64,000 nucleotides of DNA. Origin: Amblyornis subalaris (Eukaryota > Chordata > Aves > Passeriformes > Ptilonorhynchidae). Every line of letters starts with the position of its first letter. Position 1 is the stretch's first letter. Of this stretch, positions 62,109 through 64,000 are shown piece by piece. Below the pieces are notes generated by a model that ran no database searches, was not told the DNA's origin, and saw only the letters and a program-made list of their open reading frames with translations. Made by a program: the position numbers and the translations under genes. The stretch covers positions 6,716,979-6,780,978 of the forward strand of contig JACAXG010000033.1 in the NCBI GenBank assembly GCA_018881555.1. Reading direction: 5' to 3'.

Positions 62109-64000
62109 CATACATTTCTTCATTCTTCATAATGAGAAATTGCTAATAGACCCAGTTAATGCCTAAAAAATAACTTTTCATAAGGTTCTTGTTTGCATTA
62201 GTCCTTGAGGTAAAAAAAGGTTGGGCATGTACAATTTTGTACATTAAACTAGGAGCAGCATTCTCAAACGCATCTGTGAAACTAAAAGCTTTAATTTTCA
62301 TATTGAAAATAATTTTGGCACTGGAAAGCTAAACCTACGTGCTCTGAAGCACCCTGAAAGAGCCTTTCTCTTTTTTCTTGGCAAGTAGGAGAAGAGTCTT
62401 CATTGGAATACAATTAGCTACTAAAAACAGTTCCTGTTTCCCCCAAGAATCACCAGTTTATGTGGTTCTACCATTACAGTACCTAAAGAGGGAAAAAGTT
62501 GACTAGGAAATATGACAAAGCCCTTGAAATGAAGTTATGTAAAATACATAGACTGGTTTTGTGCCTCTGTAGCAAATAATAAAAAAAAATCTTGGTAACT
62601 TTTAACATGGTAACTTTTTGAAATGCCTAATATTAAAAATATGCCATTATTTATTCATTGTTAGCTTCATCATCTGATGGGTAGATAAATTACCATTAGG
62701 AATTCAAATTTCTGACAGAAGGCTACCAAAAATTGTGACATTTTCAAGCCCTAAATTCACATTTCTGGATGTATTTTCTCCATATGACATGGAGTTCTCT
62801 ATATCACTGTATCTATAGAGCAAAATATATTCTCCACTTTTCTTGTCCATTCTTTGTGCCACTTCTTAACCTAGCTATGTTGGCTTTCCTGTTAAAATAC
62901 CTTAAGACAAGAGCATATTCACTGTAGTGGTAAATTAAAACCTGTAGGTCAAAGCACTGTTTAATTTGGTCTGCCTTTTATGAGCAATACAAGTTTCACT
63001 GTTTTGAACCCTCAAATTTGTCTCTTTATTCAAGCTAGCCACTGCAGAATGTTCAGACTGAGAAGAAAGAGGGTGGCTTTTACAGCAGTTGATAAATAAG
63101 GCAGCCAGAAACATTTATTTTGATTTTAAAAAAACCCAAATATTAAAAAAGTAAAACAGTAGTTTTCAAAAAGGTTTCTCCAAGTGTCAGTAATGTCAAT
63201 ATGAATTGCAATCTCCACACTGGTTATTCCGTAGTTATGAATTTACTGCTATAACACTCTCACCCTTCCTGATCCTGTATGTCTATCAACCACTTACTCC
63301 ACCTTCTCATGATTTTAATTTATGTGCCTTACACATCAGAGACTCTGGAGAGCAATCTTAAGCCTCTTTTTAGGTGCCAAACTAAACCAGCTCCCTCCTG
63401 AGGCTCAGTGGACAGAGGAGAGACAGATGTTCTTCTTCAGGGTGATGTAGAAAAGGGGTCTAATTAAAATTGTTCCCTGCAAAGGAGCGTCTCTCTCTAC
63501 ACTGAAGGAAGGACTTCAGAGATGAGCTATCTTACTTTAATGAATTGCCTCTCTGTCTGTGTTAAGTTAGGTATCTAAAGTACAGCAGTGACTCCCCTTT
63601 CATTTTTACATTTTTGTTTACTAGAAGGAATGTGGTCTGTAATTCAGGATTTCAAGTTGTGTCCTTTAAGAAATTAAAAGAAATGTTTAAAAAAAAGTTA
63701 TGACAGTGAAACTGCACTATTGTTTTAGAGGAATTCCAGAAAGAAGCTGAACATCACTGCCCTTGCAAAGTGTTTTTTTCTTATTGTTTCATGAAGCCCT
63801 CATTTTCACTATATGAAATGATGCTCTGTGAATTCTGAGAGCATGCAGTCACCTCAGCAACAACACAGTGCACTTCCACTGACCCTGGGCCAGCCCCGCT
63901 TGTGGCTCCAAGCAAATTATACCCATAATGGTGGTACTTAGAGGCAGAGTCTGTCTGCCTGTGCCTAGCAAGACTCAGAATATGCTAGGTAATGGGCTGG
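62109..64000. other. AT-rich DNA without recognisable gene
   Basis: Nothing recognised up to the window end. No open frame of note and no CR1 or LTR ends. Confidence 0.5.

Noticed and set aside
1..64000. tRNA, rRNA, snRNA genes or CRISPR arrays
   Set aside because: No conserved tRNA T-arm box, spliceosomal RNA signature or regularly spaced direct repeats was found by eye.

Overview
The window looks like a piece of a bird nuclear genome. The base for this is the repeat content: at least six recognisable CR1 non-LTR retrotransposon copies, older CR1 remnants, and avian-type endogenous-retrovirus LTRs. These lie in AT-rich, CpG-poor sequence with scattered single-base Ns typical of a draft vertebrate assembly. 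The species cannot be named from the sequence.

I recognise no host protein-coding gene, exon, tRNA, rRNA or other RNA gene. No open frame outside the repeats resembles a known family, and most are short and tryptophan/cysteine/phenylalanine-rich, as translated non-coding DNA tends to be. The window is best read as a gene desert or the inside of a very long intron. All annotation worth having is in mobile-element remains.

Layout. Position 1 to 138 is an LTR or LTR end with an 8-base terminal inverted repeat. A short CR1 tail lies at about 2640-2930 (minus). Around 4250-4870 there is LTR-like sequence on the minus strand (weak). From 8604 to 11765 lies the main element, a 5'-truncated CR1 carrying the tail of ORF1 (SGNH/GDSL-esterase-like) and most of ORF2 (APE-type endonuclease plus reverse transcriptase), broken by frameshifts and stops and with a damaged catalytic box. 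Two overlapping old CR1 fragments sit at about 13.6-13.9 and 14.4-14.8 kb, and a 0.7-kb CR1 3' end at 16115-16832 (minus). From 16.8 to 28 kb there is only unique-looking AT-rich DNA with one old CR1 scrap. A 0.7-kb solo LTR lies at 28019-28721. The 28.7-43.3 kb stretch is unique-looking. Younger CR1 ends lie at 43291-43816 (minus) and 45922-46333 (plus). A fragment of a common bird ERVL-type LTR is at about 48895-49286. Another CR1 end lies at 57070-57500 (minus). A solo LTR at 61409-62102 (minus) is bounded by a 6-base target-site duplication.

The most interesting items are: a perfect four-unit heat-shock-element palindrome inside the ERVL-type LTR fragment (48961-48978); the solo LTR at 61.4 kb, which has an intact target duplication but seems to lack the three outermost bases at one end; and the 28-kb LTR, which has no normal short target duplication but sits between perfect 14-base direct repeats. 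Nothing here amounts to a new multi-gene system. All family names rest on recognition by eye, without database searches.
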